Source: Streptomyces atriruber
Lineage (GTDB): Bacteria > Actinomycetota > Actinomycetes > Streptomycetales > Streptomycetaceae
Assembly (NCBI RefSeq): GCF_001418325.1
Contig: NZ_LIPN01000027.1
Coordinates: 1-41,725 of the forward strand
Direction: 5' to 3'
DNA length: 41,725 nucleotides
How positions within the stretch are numbered: the first letter of the stretch is position 1; each line of letters opens with the position of its first letter. Shown piece after piece: positions 16,723 through 24,767 of this stretch. The notes under the pieces were generated by a model. The model was not told the origin of the DNA and did not search any database. It saw only the letters and a program-made list of their open reading frames with translations. The position numbers were made by a program, and so were the translations under genes.

Positions 16723-19473
16723 ATGACCCAGACCCTGGTGCTCATCGGCCACGGAATGGTGGGCCACCGTTTCCTGGAGACGCTCGCGGAGCGTGGCGCC
16801 CTCGCCGACCCCGCGGCGCCGGGCGGTCCCGGCTGGCGGGTGACCGTGCTCGCCGAGGAGGACAGGCCCGCGTACGACCGGGTCCACCTCTCCTCCGCGT
16901 TCACCGGCGCGACCGACGCCGAACTGACCCTGTGCGACGACGACTTCCTCGCCCGCCACGGCATCGACCTGCGCCTGTCCGACCCGGCCGAGCACATCGA
17001 CACCGCGGCCCGCACGGTCGCCACGACCTCCGGCGCCACCGTCCCCTACGACGCCCTGGTCATCGCCACCGGCTCCTACCCCTTCGTGCCGCCCATCCCG
17101 GGCGCCGACGCCCCCGGCTGCTTCACCTACCGCACCCTGTACGACGTCGAGACCCTCTCCGCGTACGCCTCCGAAGAAGGCCGCACCACCGGCGTCGTCA
17201 TCGGCGGCGGACTCCTCGGCCTGGAGGCCGCGGGCGCACTGCGCACCCTGGGACTGCGCACCCACGTCGTCGAGTTCGCACCCCGGCTGATGCCGCTCCA
17301 GGTCGACGACGGAGGCGCCGCGGCCCTGCGCGCCACCATCGAGTCGATGGGCGTGTCCGTGCACACGGGGGTCGGGGCGAGCCGGGTCGACGCGGACGAC
17401 GAGGGAGCCGTGCGCGCGCTGTGCCTGAGCGACGGCCGCACCCTCGACGTCGATGTCGTGGTCTTCTCCGCCGGCGTACGTCCCCGGGACCGCCTTGCCC
17501 GCGAGGCGGGGCTGGTCGTGGGGGACCGGGGCGGCATCGTCGTCGACGCGCACTGCCGCACCACCGACCCCTACGTCTACGCGATCGGCGAGTGCGCCCA
17601 GGGGGCCGACGGCCGCGTCTACGGCCTGGTCGCCCCCGGCTACCAGATGGCCGAGGCGGCCGCCGATGCCTTGGCGGGGGACGGCACCGCCGTCTTCACC
17701 GGGGCCGACACCTCCACGAAGCTGAAGCTGATGGGCGCCGACGTCGCCTCCTTCGGCGACCCGTTCGCGCCCGAGGGCGCGGAGGGCGGCGCCGTCTCCG
17801 TTGTCTTCTCCGACAGCCGCGAAGGCGTCTACAAGAAACTGCTGCTCGGGCCGGAGGGACAGCTGCTCGGCGGCATCCTCGTCGGCGACGCCGAGGCCTA
17901 CGGCACCCTGGTGCCGCACGCCGGACGCCCGCTGCCCGCGCCTCCTCAGGCCTACGTCCTGCCCGCCTCGGACATCGAACTCCCGGGCGCCGACGCCCTC
18001 CCCGACGACGCCGTCGTCTGCAGCTGCCACAACGTCACCAAGGGAGCCGTCCGCACCGCCGTCGCCGAGAACTCCCTCACCGACATCGGTGGCATCAAGC
18101 GCTGCACCAAGGCAGGGACGGGCTGCGGCGGCTGCCTCGCCACGCTGCAGTCCGTGCTCGACGCGGAGCTCGCCGCCGCCGGAGTCGAGCGCCCGAAGGG
18201 CCTGTGCGAACACTTCGCCCTGACGCGGGCCGAGATCTACGAGACGGTCCGCACCGAGCGCATCCGCTCCTTCACCGAGCTGATGACGAAGCACGGCCTG
18301 GGCGGCGAGGGCTGCGCCGTCTGCAAGCCCGTCGTCGGGAACGTCCTCGGCACCCTCGCCCCCGAACTGGGCCTCGGCCACGTCCTGGACGGTGAGCAGG
18401 CCGCCCTCCAGGACTCCAACGACCTCTTCCTCGCCAACCTCCAGAAGGACGGCACCTACTCCGTCGTCCCGCGCGTCCCCGGCGGCGAGATCACCCCCGC
18501 CCAGCTCATCGCGATCGGCGAGGTCGCCCGCGACTTCGACCTCTACACGAAGATCACCGGCGGCCAGCGCATCGACCTCTCCGGCGCCCGCGCGGACCAA
18601 CTCCCCGCGATCTGGCGCCGCCTGGTCGCCGTCGGCCTGGAGTCCGGCCACGCCTACGGCAAATCGCTGCGCACGGTGAAGTCCTGTGTCGGGGCGAAGT
18701 TCTGCCGGTTCGGACAGGGCGACTCCGTGCGGCTCGCGATCGACCTGGAACTGCGCTACCGCGGCCTGCGCACCCCGCACAAGATCAAGGGCGGCGTCTC
18801 CGGATGTCTGCGCGAGTGCGCCGAGGCCCGCGGCAAGGACATCGGCGTCATCGCCACGGCCAACGGCTGGAACCTCTACGTCTGCGGCAACGGCGGCGCC
18901 CGGCCGCGCCACGCCGACCTCCTCGCCGCCGACCTGTCGACCACCGAACTCCTCAGCCTCGTCGACCGTTTCCTCATGTACTACCTGCGGACCGGCGAGC
19001 GTCTGGAGCGGACCGCTCCGTGGTTCGAGCGCATCGGCGGCCTCGACCACCTGAAGTCCGTCCTGATCGACGACTCGCTCGGCATCTGCGCCGAGCTGGA
19101 GGCCCAGATGGACCGCCACGCGGCGGCCTACCGCGACGAGTGGCAGGCGGTCCTGGAGGACCCGCAGGCCTTGGCGCGCTTCGAGCAGCACCTCGCGCAG
19201 CCGTCTCCCGAGTTCCTGGAGCCGGGCCGCGGGCGGGCGGCGGTGCTGCCCGACGGCACCGAGGCGGCCCTCTTCAAGGACGGTGCGGGGCGGGTCTACG
19301 CCGTCGGCAACCGGGACCCGTTCTCCGGGGCCGACGTGATCGCCCACGGCATCCTCGGCACCCGTGGCGGCCGCACCGTCGTGGCCTCGCCGATGCACAA
19401 GCAGGAGTTCGACCTGCGGACCGGCGAGTGCCTGGACGACCCGTCGGTCGTGCTGCCGGTGCACGAGGTCTGA
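16723..19473 (+). CDS. nirBD: Assimilatory-type nitrite reductase (NADH), NirB-NirD fusion
   Basis: This 916-aa cytoplasmic enzyme reduces nitrite to ammonium with NAD(P)H. The FAD/NAD-binding part is at ~1-400 (LVLIGHGMVGHRFLE; VVIGGGLLGLEAAGAL). A BFD-like [2Fe-2S] domain has Cys433, Cys435, Cys468 and Cys471. The sulfite/nitrite reductase domains carry the siroheme-[4Fe-4S] ligands Cys655/Cys661 (CVGAKFC) and Cys695/Cys699 (CLREC). From ~840 a NirD Rieske-like domain, lacking metal ligands as NirD does, is fused (ALFKDGAGRVYAVGNRDPFS, then VASPMHKQEFDLRTGECLDD). In most bacteria NirD is a separate ~110-aa subunit. The ATG at 16723 follows ACGGAGTG by 9 bases. Its neighbours are cbiX (siroheme) and narK. 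Confidence 0.92.
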   Translation: MTQTLVLIGHGMVGHRFLETLAERGALADPAAPGGPGWRVTVLAEEDRPAYDRVHLSSAFTGATDAELTLCDDDFLARHGIDLRLSDPAEHIDTAARTVATTSGATVPYDALVIATGSYPFVPPIPGADAPGCFTYRTLYDVETLSAYASEEGRTTGVVIGGGLLGLEAAGALRTLGLRTHVVEFAPRLMPLQVDDGGAAALRATIESMGVSVHTGVGASRVDADDEGAVRALCLSDGRTLDVDVVVFSAGVRPRDRLAREAGLVVGDRGGIVVDAHCRTTDPYVYAIGECAQGADGRVYGLVAPGYQMAEAAADALAGDGTAVFTGADTSTKLKLMGADVASFGDPFAPEGAEGGAVSVVFSDSREGVYKKLLLGPEGQLLGGILVGDAEAYGTLVPHAGRPLPAPPQAYVLPASDIELPGADALPDDAVVCSCHNVTKGAVRTAVAENSLTDIGGIKRCTKAGTGCGGCLATLQSVLDAELAAAGVERPKGLCEHFALTRAEIYETVRTERIRSFTELMTKHGLGGEGCAVCKPVVGNVLGTLAPELGLGHVLDGEQAALQDSNDLFLANLQKDGTYSVVPRVPGGEITPAQLIAIGEVARDFDLYTKITGGQRIDLSGARADQLPAIWRRLVAVGLESGHAYGKSLRTVKSCVGAKFCRFGQGDSVRLAIDLELRYRGLRTPHKIKGGVSGCLRECAEARGKDIGVIATANGWNLYVCGNGGARPRHADLLAADLSTTELLSLVDRFLMYYLRTGERLERTAPWFERIGGLDHLKSVLIDDSLGICAELEAQMDRHAAAYRDEWQAVLEDPQALARFEQHLAQPSPEFLEPGRGRAAVLPDGTEAALFKDGAGRVYAVGNRDPFSGADVIAHGILGTRGGRTVVASPMHKQEFDLRTGECLDDPSVVLPVHEV

Positions 19474-19497
19474 AGTCCCTTCGCATTCCCGGACTTC
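19472..19497 (+). terminator. Weak hairpin after nirBD
   Basis: GAAGTCC (19472-19478, overlapping the stop) pairs with GGACTTC (19491-19497) over a 12-nt loop, with no T-run. It may be a partial terminator or processing element between nirBD and narK, which are 135 bp apart. Confidence 0.3.
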
Positions 19498-19608
19498 GGC
19501 CCGGTCGGGAGGTGTCCTACGCCTCTGCTTTCGATCGCCCGCGCGCCGGAAGGTGGATACGTCAGGCCCCGTAGCAAGGTCGGGACCCTGAGCGAACTGG
19601 GAACCATC

Positions 19609-21042
19609 ATGAGATCGCCTGCCGCTCAAGCAGCGCCAACCGCGCCCTCGGGCACGTCGTACGACCCCGCGCAGCACCGGCCCGGCAAGACCATCACCGA
19701 CTGGGAGCCGGAGAACGACCTCTTCTGGAAGTCCACGGGCAAGAAGGTCGCCGCCCGCAACCTGTGGATCGCGGTCCCCGCGCTGCTGGTCGCGTTCGTG
19801 GTCTGGCAGGTGTGGTCGGTCACGGCGACCAACCTCAAGGACGTCGGCTTCGGGTTCTCCACCTCCCAGCTGTTCTGGCTGACGGCGGTCCCGGGTCTGA
19901 CGGGCGGCACGGCCCGCATCTTCTACACCTTCCTCGGCCCGATGATCGGCCAGCGCCGCTTCACCGCGCTCTCCACGGTCGTCCTGGTCATCCCGCTGAT
20001 CTGGCTCGGCATCGCGGTCCAGAACCCCGACACCTCGTACGGCGTGATGATCGCCATCGCGGCCCTCTGCGGCATCGGCGGCGCCAACTTCGCCTCGTCG
20101 CTCGCCAACATCGGCTTCTTCTTCCCCAAGAAGGACAAGGGCAACGCGACCGGCATCAACGGCGGCCTCGGCAACCTGGGCGTCTCCGTCGTCCAGCTGC
20201 TCACCCCGATCGTCATCACCAGCTCGGTCATCGCGGTCGGCTCGGCCCAGCACAAGGCCGACGGCACACCGGTCTGGCTGCAGAACGCGGCGTTCCTGTG
20301 GGTGCCGGTCCTGGTGATCCTGGCCGTCGTCGCATGGTTCGGCCAGAACGACCTCAAGGTCGCGTCCACCCCGTTCAGCCAGCAGAAGGTCATCTTCAAG
20401 CGCAAGCACAACTGGTTGATGACCTGGCTCTACGTCGGTACGTTCGGCTCCTTCATCGGCTTCGCCGCGGCCCTGCCGATGCTGATCAAGACCACGTTCA
20501 CCCCGATCGACGCGGCCTACTCCGCGGCAACCTACGCCTGGATGGGCCCGGCCGTGGGCGCGCTCGCCCGCTGGGCCGGCGGCTGGATCGCCGACAAGAT
20601 CGGCGGCGCGAGGGTCACCATCATCTCGTTCGTCGGCATGGCGCTCTCGATCATCGGCGTCATCAACTTCCTCCCCTCCGGCGGCGACGACGGCAACTTC
20701 TGGGGCTTCTTCGCCTGCTTCCTGCTGGCGTTCTTCTTCTCGGGGATCGGCAACGGCTCCACGTTCCGCCAGATTCCGGTGATCTTCCGCAACCAGCACC
20801 TGAAGGGCCTGACCGAGGGCACGCCCGAGTACGCGAAGGCGCTGAAGCAGTCGGAGATGGAGGCGGGCGCCGTCACCGGCTTCACCTCCGCCATCGCGGC
20901 GTACGGCTTCTTCTTCATCCCGGCGATGTTCGCCAACTTCGCGGCCACCAGCGCGATGTGGGGCTTCGTGGGCTTCTACGTCAGCTGCATCGCGGTCGCC
21001 TGGTGGTTCTACGCCCGCAAGGGCGCGGAGTCGCCGAGCTGA
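19609..21042 (+). CDS. narK: Nitrate/nitrite transporter, NarK family (MFS)
   Basis: The 477-aa protein of the nitrate-nitrite porter family has ~12 membrane segments. Family features are the first-helix region WIAVPALLVAFVVWQVWS, the nitrate-signature Gly/Asn-rich helices (ALCGIGGANFASSLANIGFFFPKKDKGNATGINGGLGNLGVSVVQ; key GGANFASS and NGGLGNLG) and GIGNGSTFRQIP, with substrate-binding arginines expected in TM2 (GGTARIFYTF) and TM8. A ~45-residue N-terminal tail (YDPAQHRPGKTITDWEPENDLFW) is typical of actinobacterial NarK. It probably imports nitrate and/or exports nitrite for NirBD. No nitrate reductase gene is in the window. GGGAA lies just upstream of the ATG. Confidence 0.9.
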   Translation: MRSPAAQAAPTAPSGTSYDPAQHRPGKTITDWEPENDLFWKSTGKKVAARNLWIAVPALLVAFVVWQVWSVTATNLKDVGFGFSTSQLFWLTAVPGLTGGTARIFYTFLGPMIGQRRFTALSTVVLVIPLIWLGIAVQNPDTSYGVMIAIAALCGIGGANFASSLANIGFFFPKKDKGNATGINGGLGNLGVSVVQLLTPIVITSSVIAVGSAQHKADGTPVWLQNAAFLWVPVLVILAVVAWFGQNDLKVASTPFSQQKVIFKRKHNWLMTWLYVGTFGSFIGFAAALPMLIKTTFTPIDAAYSAATYAWMGPAVGALARWAGGWIADKIGGARVTIISFVGMALSIIGVINFLPSGGDDGNFWGFFACFLLAFFFSGIGNGSTFRQIPVIFRNQHLKGLTEGTPEYAKALKQSEMEAGAVTGFTSAIAAYGFFFIPAMFANFAATSAMWGFVGFYVSCIAVAWWFYARKGAESPS

Positions 21043-21060
21043 CATCCCGCACCATCCGCA

Positions 21061-21097
21061 ATTCCCGGCCGTCCCGTACCACGGGGCGGCCGGGAAT
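21061..21097 (+). terminator. Terminator hairpin of narK
   Basis: ATTCCCGGCCGTCCCGT and ACGGGGCGGCCGGGAAT form a long stem with one mismatch and a 3-nt loop, then TTCTT. It starts 18 bases after the narK stop and separates narK from the pflB promoter region. Confidence 0.75.
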
Positions 21098-21099
21098 TT

Positions 21100-21119
21100 C
21101 TTGTGAATGCATTCACAAG
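21100..21119. promoter_or_regulatory. Rex operator upstream of pflB
   Basis: CTTGTGAATGCATTCACAAG is a perfect 20-bp palindrome that contains TTGTGAA-N4-TTCACAA, the established operator of Rex, the NADH/NAD+-sensing repressor first characterised in S. coelicolor. In this GC-rich sequence such an A/T-rich palindrome is very unlikely by chance. TTGTGA inside it could itself be a -35 hexamer (TTAGGT follows after 18 bp), so Rex binding would block initiation. It is ~175 bp upstream of the pflB start. Confidence 0.85.
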
Positions 21120-21126
21120 CGAACTT

Positions 21127-21140
21127 AGGTCCAAAGTCCC
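21127..21140. promoter_or_regulatory. DevR/OsdR-like box 1 upstream of pflB
   Basis: AGGTCCAAAGTCCC (on the other strand GGGACTTTGGACCT) fits the 5-4-5 DevR box with a perfect GTCCC right arm and a degenerate left arm. It lies 7 bases after the Rex palindrome. Confidence 0.45.
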
Positions 21141-21192
21141 GATGGAAATCCCAGCTCAGAGGTAGTGGGAGGTGATTTTTGTGCGCAGAAAG

Positions 21193-21206
21193 GGGACTTC
21201 CGGTCC
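21193..21206. promoter_or_regulatory. DevR/OsdR-like box 2 upstream of pflB
   Basis: GGGACTTCCGGTCC matches GGGAC-NNNN-GGTCC. The wider sequence GGGGAC-TTCCG-GTCCC is nearly symmetrical. It is centred ~66 bp downstream of box 1 and ~95 bp upstream of the pflB start. Two such boxes in one leader raise the likelihood of real DevR/OsdR control (inference). Confidence 0.5.
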
Positions 21207-21294
21207 CGGATCGAGGACCATTGCTGACCCTTTGATCGATCAGAAAGGAGTGGAATGGAGGCGTAGCGAAGAAGCGATACGGAAGGTGCGGGTC

Positions 21295-23565
21295 ATGACT
21301 GCCACTCCTGCGGAAGCGACTGTGAACGGTGAGGCCTGGGACGGCTTCAAGGGCGGTCTGTGGCGGGACGCCATCGACGTCCGCGACTTCGTGCAGCAGA
21401 ACTACGCCCCGTACGAAGGTGACGACACCTTCCTGGCCGGGCCGACCGAACGCACCACCGAGGTCTGGCAGAAGCTCCTCTCGATGTTCCCCACGGAGAT
21501 CGAGCGCGGCATCTACGACGTGGACGTGAAGACTCCCTCCCGCATCGACGCCTTCAGGCCCGGCTACATCGACGGGACCGCCGCCGACCACAAGGACCTG
21601 ATCGTCGGCCTGCAGACCGACGCCCCGCTCAGGCGCGCCATCATGCCCAACGGCGGCTGGCGGATGGTCGAAGGCGCCCTCAACGCCTACGGCTACGAGG
21701 CCGACCCCGAGGTCCGGGATATCTACACGAACCTGCGCAAGACCCACAACGAGGGCGTCTTCGACGCCTACACGCCCGAGATCCGCGCCTGCCGCTCCTC
21801 CGGCATCATCACCGGCCTGCCCGACGCCTACGGCCGCGGCCGCATCATCGGCGACTACCGACGCGTCGCCCTCTACGGCGTCGACCGGCTGATCGCCGCG
21901 AAGGAGGCCGACAGGGCCGCACTCGGCGAGGAGTGGGCGACCGAGGACGTCATCCGCGGCCGCGAGGAGATCTCCGAGCAGATCAAGGCCCTCAAGGAGC
22001 TCAAGGCCATGGCGCTGTCGTACGGCTACGACATCGCGCGGCCCGCCACCACCGGCCGCGAGGCCATCCAGTGGCTGTACTTCGCCTACCTTGCCGCCGT
22101 GAAGGAGCAGAACGGCGCGGCCATGTCGATCGGCCGCATCGACAACTTCCTCGACATCTACCTGCAGCGCGACATCGACGCGGGCCGCATCACCGAGGCC
22201 GAGGCCCAGGAGTTCATCGACGACTTCGTCATCAAGCTCCGCATCGTCCGCTTCCTGCGCACTCCCGAGTACAACGAGGGCTTCTCCGGCGACCCGACCT
22301 GGGTCACCTGGTCGATGGCCGGCATCGGCGAGGACGGCCGCCCGCTGGTCTCGCGCACCACCTTCCGCGCCCTGCAGACCCTCTACAACCTCGGCCCGGC
22401 CCCCGAGCCGAACCTGACGGTCTTCTGGTCGCAGCGGCTTCCGCAGGGCTTCAAGGAGTTCGCCTCCAAGGTCGCCATCGACACCTCGGCCATCCAGTTC
22501 GAGTCCGACGAGCTGATGCGCCCCAAGTACGGCGACGACACCGCGATCGCCTGCTGCGTCTCCGCGATGGCCGTCGGCAAGCAGATGCAGTTCTTCGGCG
22601 CCCGTGTGAACGTCGCCAAGGCGCTCCTCTACGCGATCAACGGCGGCCGCGACGAGAAGTCCGGCAAGACCGTCGTGCAGGGCTTCACGCCCATCGAGGG
22701 CGACTACCTGGACTACGGGACCGTCGTGCGGCAGTACGACGCGATGCTCGACTGGCTCGCCAAGACGTACGTCCACGCGCTCAACGTCATCCACTACATG
22801 CACGACAAGTACGCCTACGAGCGCATCGAGATGGCGCTGCACGACCAGGAGATCCTGCGCACCATGGCGTGCGGCATCGCGGGCCTCTCGGTCGCCGCCG
22901 ACTCGCTCTCGGCGATCAAGCACGCCAGGGTCAAGGTGATCCGCGACGAGACGGGTCTCGCCGTCGACTACGAGATCGAGGGCGACTACCCCGCCTACGG
23001 CAACAACGACGACCGCGCCGACGACATCGCCAAGCGCATCGTGCACGACTTCATGCAGAAGGTCCGCAAGCACCCCACCTACCGCGACGCGGTGCACACC
23101 CAGTCGGTGCTGACCATCACCTCGAACGTCGTCTACGGCAAGAAGACCGGCAACACCCCCGACGGCCGCCGCGCGGGCATGCCCTTCGCCCCGGGTGCCA
23201 ACCCGATGAACGGCCGCGACGAGCACGGCTACATCGCCTCGGCGATGTCGGTCGCCAAGCTGCCCTACGACGACGCCGAGGACGGCATCTCGCTGACCAA
23301 CACCATCACTCCGGACGCGCTCGGCCGCACCCCCGAGGAGCGCGTCGCGAACCTCGCCGGAGTCCTGGACGGCTTCATGGCCAGCGACGGCTTCCACATG
23401 AACGTCAACGTGCTCAACAAGGCGACCCTCCAGGACGCCATGGAGCACCCGGAGAACTACCCGCAGCTGACCATCCGGGTCTCCGGATACGCGGTCAACT
23501 TCATCCGGCTCACCCGCGACCAGCAGCTCGACGTCATCAACCGCACCTTCCACGGCTCGCTCTGA
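21295..23565 (+). CDS. pflB: Pyruvate formate-lyase (formate C-acetyltransferase), glycyl radical enzyme
   Basis: The 756-aa enzyme converts pyruvate and CoA to acetyl-CoA and formate by a radical mechanism. All hallmark sites are intact: the adjacent catalytic cysteines Cys420-Cys421 (IACCVSAM), the PFL-specific [21 protein letters not shown] stretch, pyruvate-binding arginine regions ([19 protein letters not shown]) and the C-terminal radical loop RVSGYAVNF with Gly731. Length and order match E. coli PflB, so it is a true PFL rather than a glycerol dehydratase or other relative. The ATG at 21295 with GGAAGG upstream is chosen; an upstream open stretch to 21172 is leader. The radical form is destroyed by O2, so expression is expected only under low oxygen, matching the Rex and DevR-like sites. 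Confidence 0.93.
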   Translation: MTATPAEATVNGEAWDGFKGGLWRDAIDVRDFVQQNYAPYEGDDTFLAGPTERTTEVWQKLLSMFPTEIERGIYDVDVKTPSRIDAFRPGYIDGTAADHKDLIVGLQTDAPLRRAIMPNGGWRMVEGALNAYGYEADPEVRDIYTNLRKTHNEGVFDAYTPEIRACRSSGIITGLPDAYGRGRIIGDYRRVALYGVDRLIAAKEADRAALGEEWATEDVIRGREEISEQIKALKELKAMALSYGYDIARPATTGREAIQWLYFAYLAAVKEQNGAAMSIGRIDNFLDIYLQRDIDAGRITEAEAQEFIDDFVIKLRIVRFLRTPEYNEGFSGDPTWVTWSMAGIGEDGRPLVSRTTFRALQTLYNLGPAPEPNLTVFWSQRLPQGFKEFASKVAIDTSAIQFESDELMRPKYGDDTAIACCVSAMAVGKQMQFFGARVNVAKALLYAINGGRDEKSGKTVVQGFTPIEGDYLDYGTVVRQYDAMLDWLAKTYVHALNVIHYMHDKYAYERIEMALHDQEILRTMACGIAGLSVAADSLSAIKHARVKVIRDETGLAVDYEIEGDYPAYGNNDDRADDIAKRIVHDFMQKVRKHPTYRDAVHTQSVLTITSNVVYGKKTGNTPDGRRAGMPFAPGANPMNGRDEHGYIASAMSVAKLPYDDAEDGISLTNTITPDALGRTPEERVANLAGVLDGFMASDGFHMNVNVLNKATLQDAMEHPENYPQLTIRVSGYAVNFIRLTRDQQLDVINRTFHGSL

Positions 23566-23599
23566 GCCACCGGCTCCCTCCGAGCCACCGGCTCCCTCC
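23564..23599 (+). repeat. Tandem 18-bp direct repeat between pflB and pflA
   Basis: GAGCCACCGGCTCCCTCC occurs at 23564-23581 (overlapping the pflB stop) and again at 23582-23599, with a partial third copy after. Each copy contains a GAGCC/GGCTC inverted repeat. A very GC-rich stretch follows to ~23660. It could damp read-through into pflA. Confidence 0.6.
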
Positions 23600-23697
23600 G
23601 GGGAGCCACCCCCGAACCGCGGCCCCGGGGCCGGGCCCTCACCCCGGCCCCGGGCGCCGCGCACACCGTGTCCTGCCAGTAGTCCGGGAGTTACGCC

Positions 23698-24519
23698 ATG
23701 GCTGTCCTGCTCGGTACCGACATTCCCGTGCGCCCCCGCACGACCGATGAGGACGCGGTCACCCCCGCGGCCGCCGCCACCCACCGCCCCGTCACCGGCT
23801 CGATCCACTCCTGGGACCTGTCGACCGGCGTCGACGGGCCGGGGTCGCGCTTCGTCACCTTCCTCGCCGGTTGCCCCCTGAGCTGTCTGTACTGCCACAA
23901 CCCCGACACCTGGCGGATGCGGGACGGCAAGCGGACCACGGCGGACGACGTGATCGCGGAAGCCGCCAAGTACACGAGGTTCATCTCCGCGGCCGGGGGC
24001 GGGGCCACCGTCAGCGGCGGCGAGCCGCTCCTGCAGCCCGTCTTCACCGGCGAACTCCTGCACCGCCTCAAGCACGAGCTGGGTCTGCACACCGCGCTCG
24101 ACACGTCGGGCTACCTCGGCGCACGCGCCACCGACGCCCTGCTCCGCGACGTCGACCTGGTCCTGCTCGACATCAAGTCCTGGGACCCCGAGACCTACCG
24201 GACGGTCACCGGCCGTCCCCTGCGGCCCACCCTCGACTTCGCCCACCGCCTGGCCGACCTCGGCCAGGAGACCTGGGTGCGCTTCGTCCTCGTCCCCGGC
24301 CTGACCGACGACCCGGCGAACATCGAGGGCGTCGCCCGCTTCGCCGCCTCGCTCGGCAACATCTCGCGCGTCGACGTGCTGCCCTTCCACAAGCTGGGCG
24401 AGGGGAAGTGGGACGCGCTCGGCAAGGACTTCACGCTGCGCGACACCCCCTCGCCCACCCCGGACCAGGTGGCCGCCGCCAAGGAGATCTTCGCAGCTCA
24501 GGGCCTCAAGGCCGTATGA
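23698..24519 (+). CDS. pflA: Pyruvate formate-lyase activating enzyme (radical SAM)
   Basis: The 273-aa radical SAM protein installs the glycyl radical on PflB. The [4Fe-4S] motif CX3CX2C is Cys59, Cys63 and Cys66 (GCPLSCLYCHNPDTW, as in E. coli PflA). SAM-binding motifs follow (ATVSGGEPLLQPVF; ALDTSGY; LLDIKSWDPETY; VPGLTDDP; VLPFHKLGEGKW). Before the radical SAM barrel is an ~33-residue extension (to ATHRPVTG), longer than in E. coli PflA. The ATG at 23698 follows GGGAG by 8 bases. It lies 132 bp downstream of pflB on the same strand and is the only partner expected for PflB activation. Confidence 0.92.
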   Translation: MAVLLGTDIPVRPRTTDEDAVTPAAAATHRPVTGSIHSWDLSTGVDGPGSRFVTFLAGCPLSCLYCHNPDTWRMRDGKRTTADDVIAEAAKYTRFISAAGGGATVSGGEPLLQPVFTGELLHRLKHELGLHTALDTSGYLGARATDALLRDVDLVLLDIKSWDPETYRTVTGRPLRPTLDFAHRLADLGQETWVRFVLVPGLTDDPANIEGVARFAASLGNISRVDVLPFHKLGEGKWDALGKDFTLRDTPSPTPDQVAAAKEIFAAQGLKAV

Positions 24520-24556
24520 ATCCGGCGGCCGGTCCCGCCCGACGTACCCTGGAGGC

Positions 24557-24760
24557 ATGAGCACCGCCCCCGCCCCCGAACCGCGCGATCCGGACGAGCC
24601 GAAGCCCAAGGCGAAGAACGCGCTGGTCTTCGACGACCCGCTGGCGCAGCAGTCGTCGGACGACACGGACCGGGGGTGGGGCGAGCGGGCCGAGACCCGC
24701 GGCGACAGCGCCGCCGACCTCGCGCGCTTCCTCGACGAGAAGCCGCCCCACCACATCTGA
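24557..24760 (+). CDS. Small conserved hydrophilic protein, function unknown
   Basis: A 67-aa acidic, proline-rich protein without membrane segment or cysteine. It starts at an ATG at 24557 with GGAGG just upstream (TGGAGGC), which supports real translation. The C-terminus (ADLARFLDEKPPHHI) looks structured, while the first 30 residues are Pro/Lys/Asp-rich and likely disordered. It converges with mscL, with only 7 bp between the stops. I recall similar small ORFs at this place in other Streptomyces but know no function. Confidence 0.65.
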   Translation: MSTAPAPEPRDPDEPKPKAKNALVFDDPLAQQSSDDTDRGWGERAETRGDSAADLARFLDEKPPHHI

Positions 24761-24767
24761 GCCCGGG

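Noticed and set aside
21100..21119. The pflB palindrome read as a CRP site (TGTGA-N6-TCACA)
   Set aside because: It fits both patterns, but the extended TTGTGAA/TTCACAA arms and the PFL target fit Rex better, and the Streptomyces CRP motif that I recall differs.
21233..21242. TGATCGATCA palindrome in the pflB leader, resembling an FNR site
   Set aside because: FNR needs TTGAT-N4-ATCAA; here only two bases separate the arms, and FNR is not typical for Streptomyces.
21172..21294. An N-terminal extension of PflB by ~41 residues from 21172
   Set aside because: It starts from a non-standard codon, has no homology, and covers the DevR-like box; ATG 21295 has a good ribosome site and gives normal PFL length.
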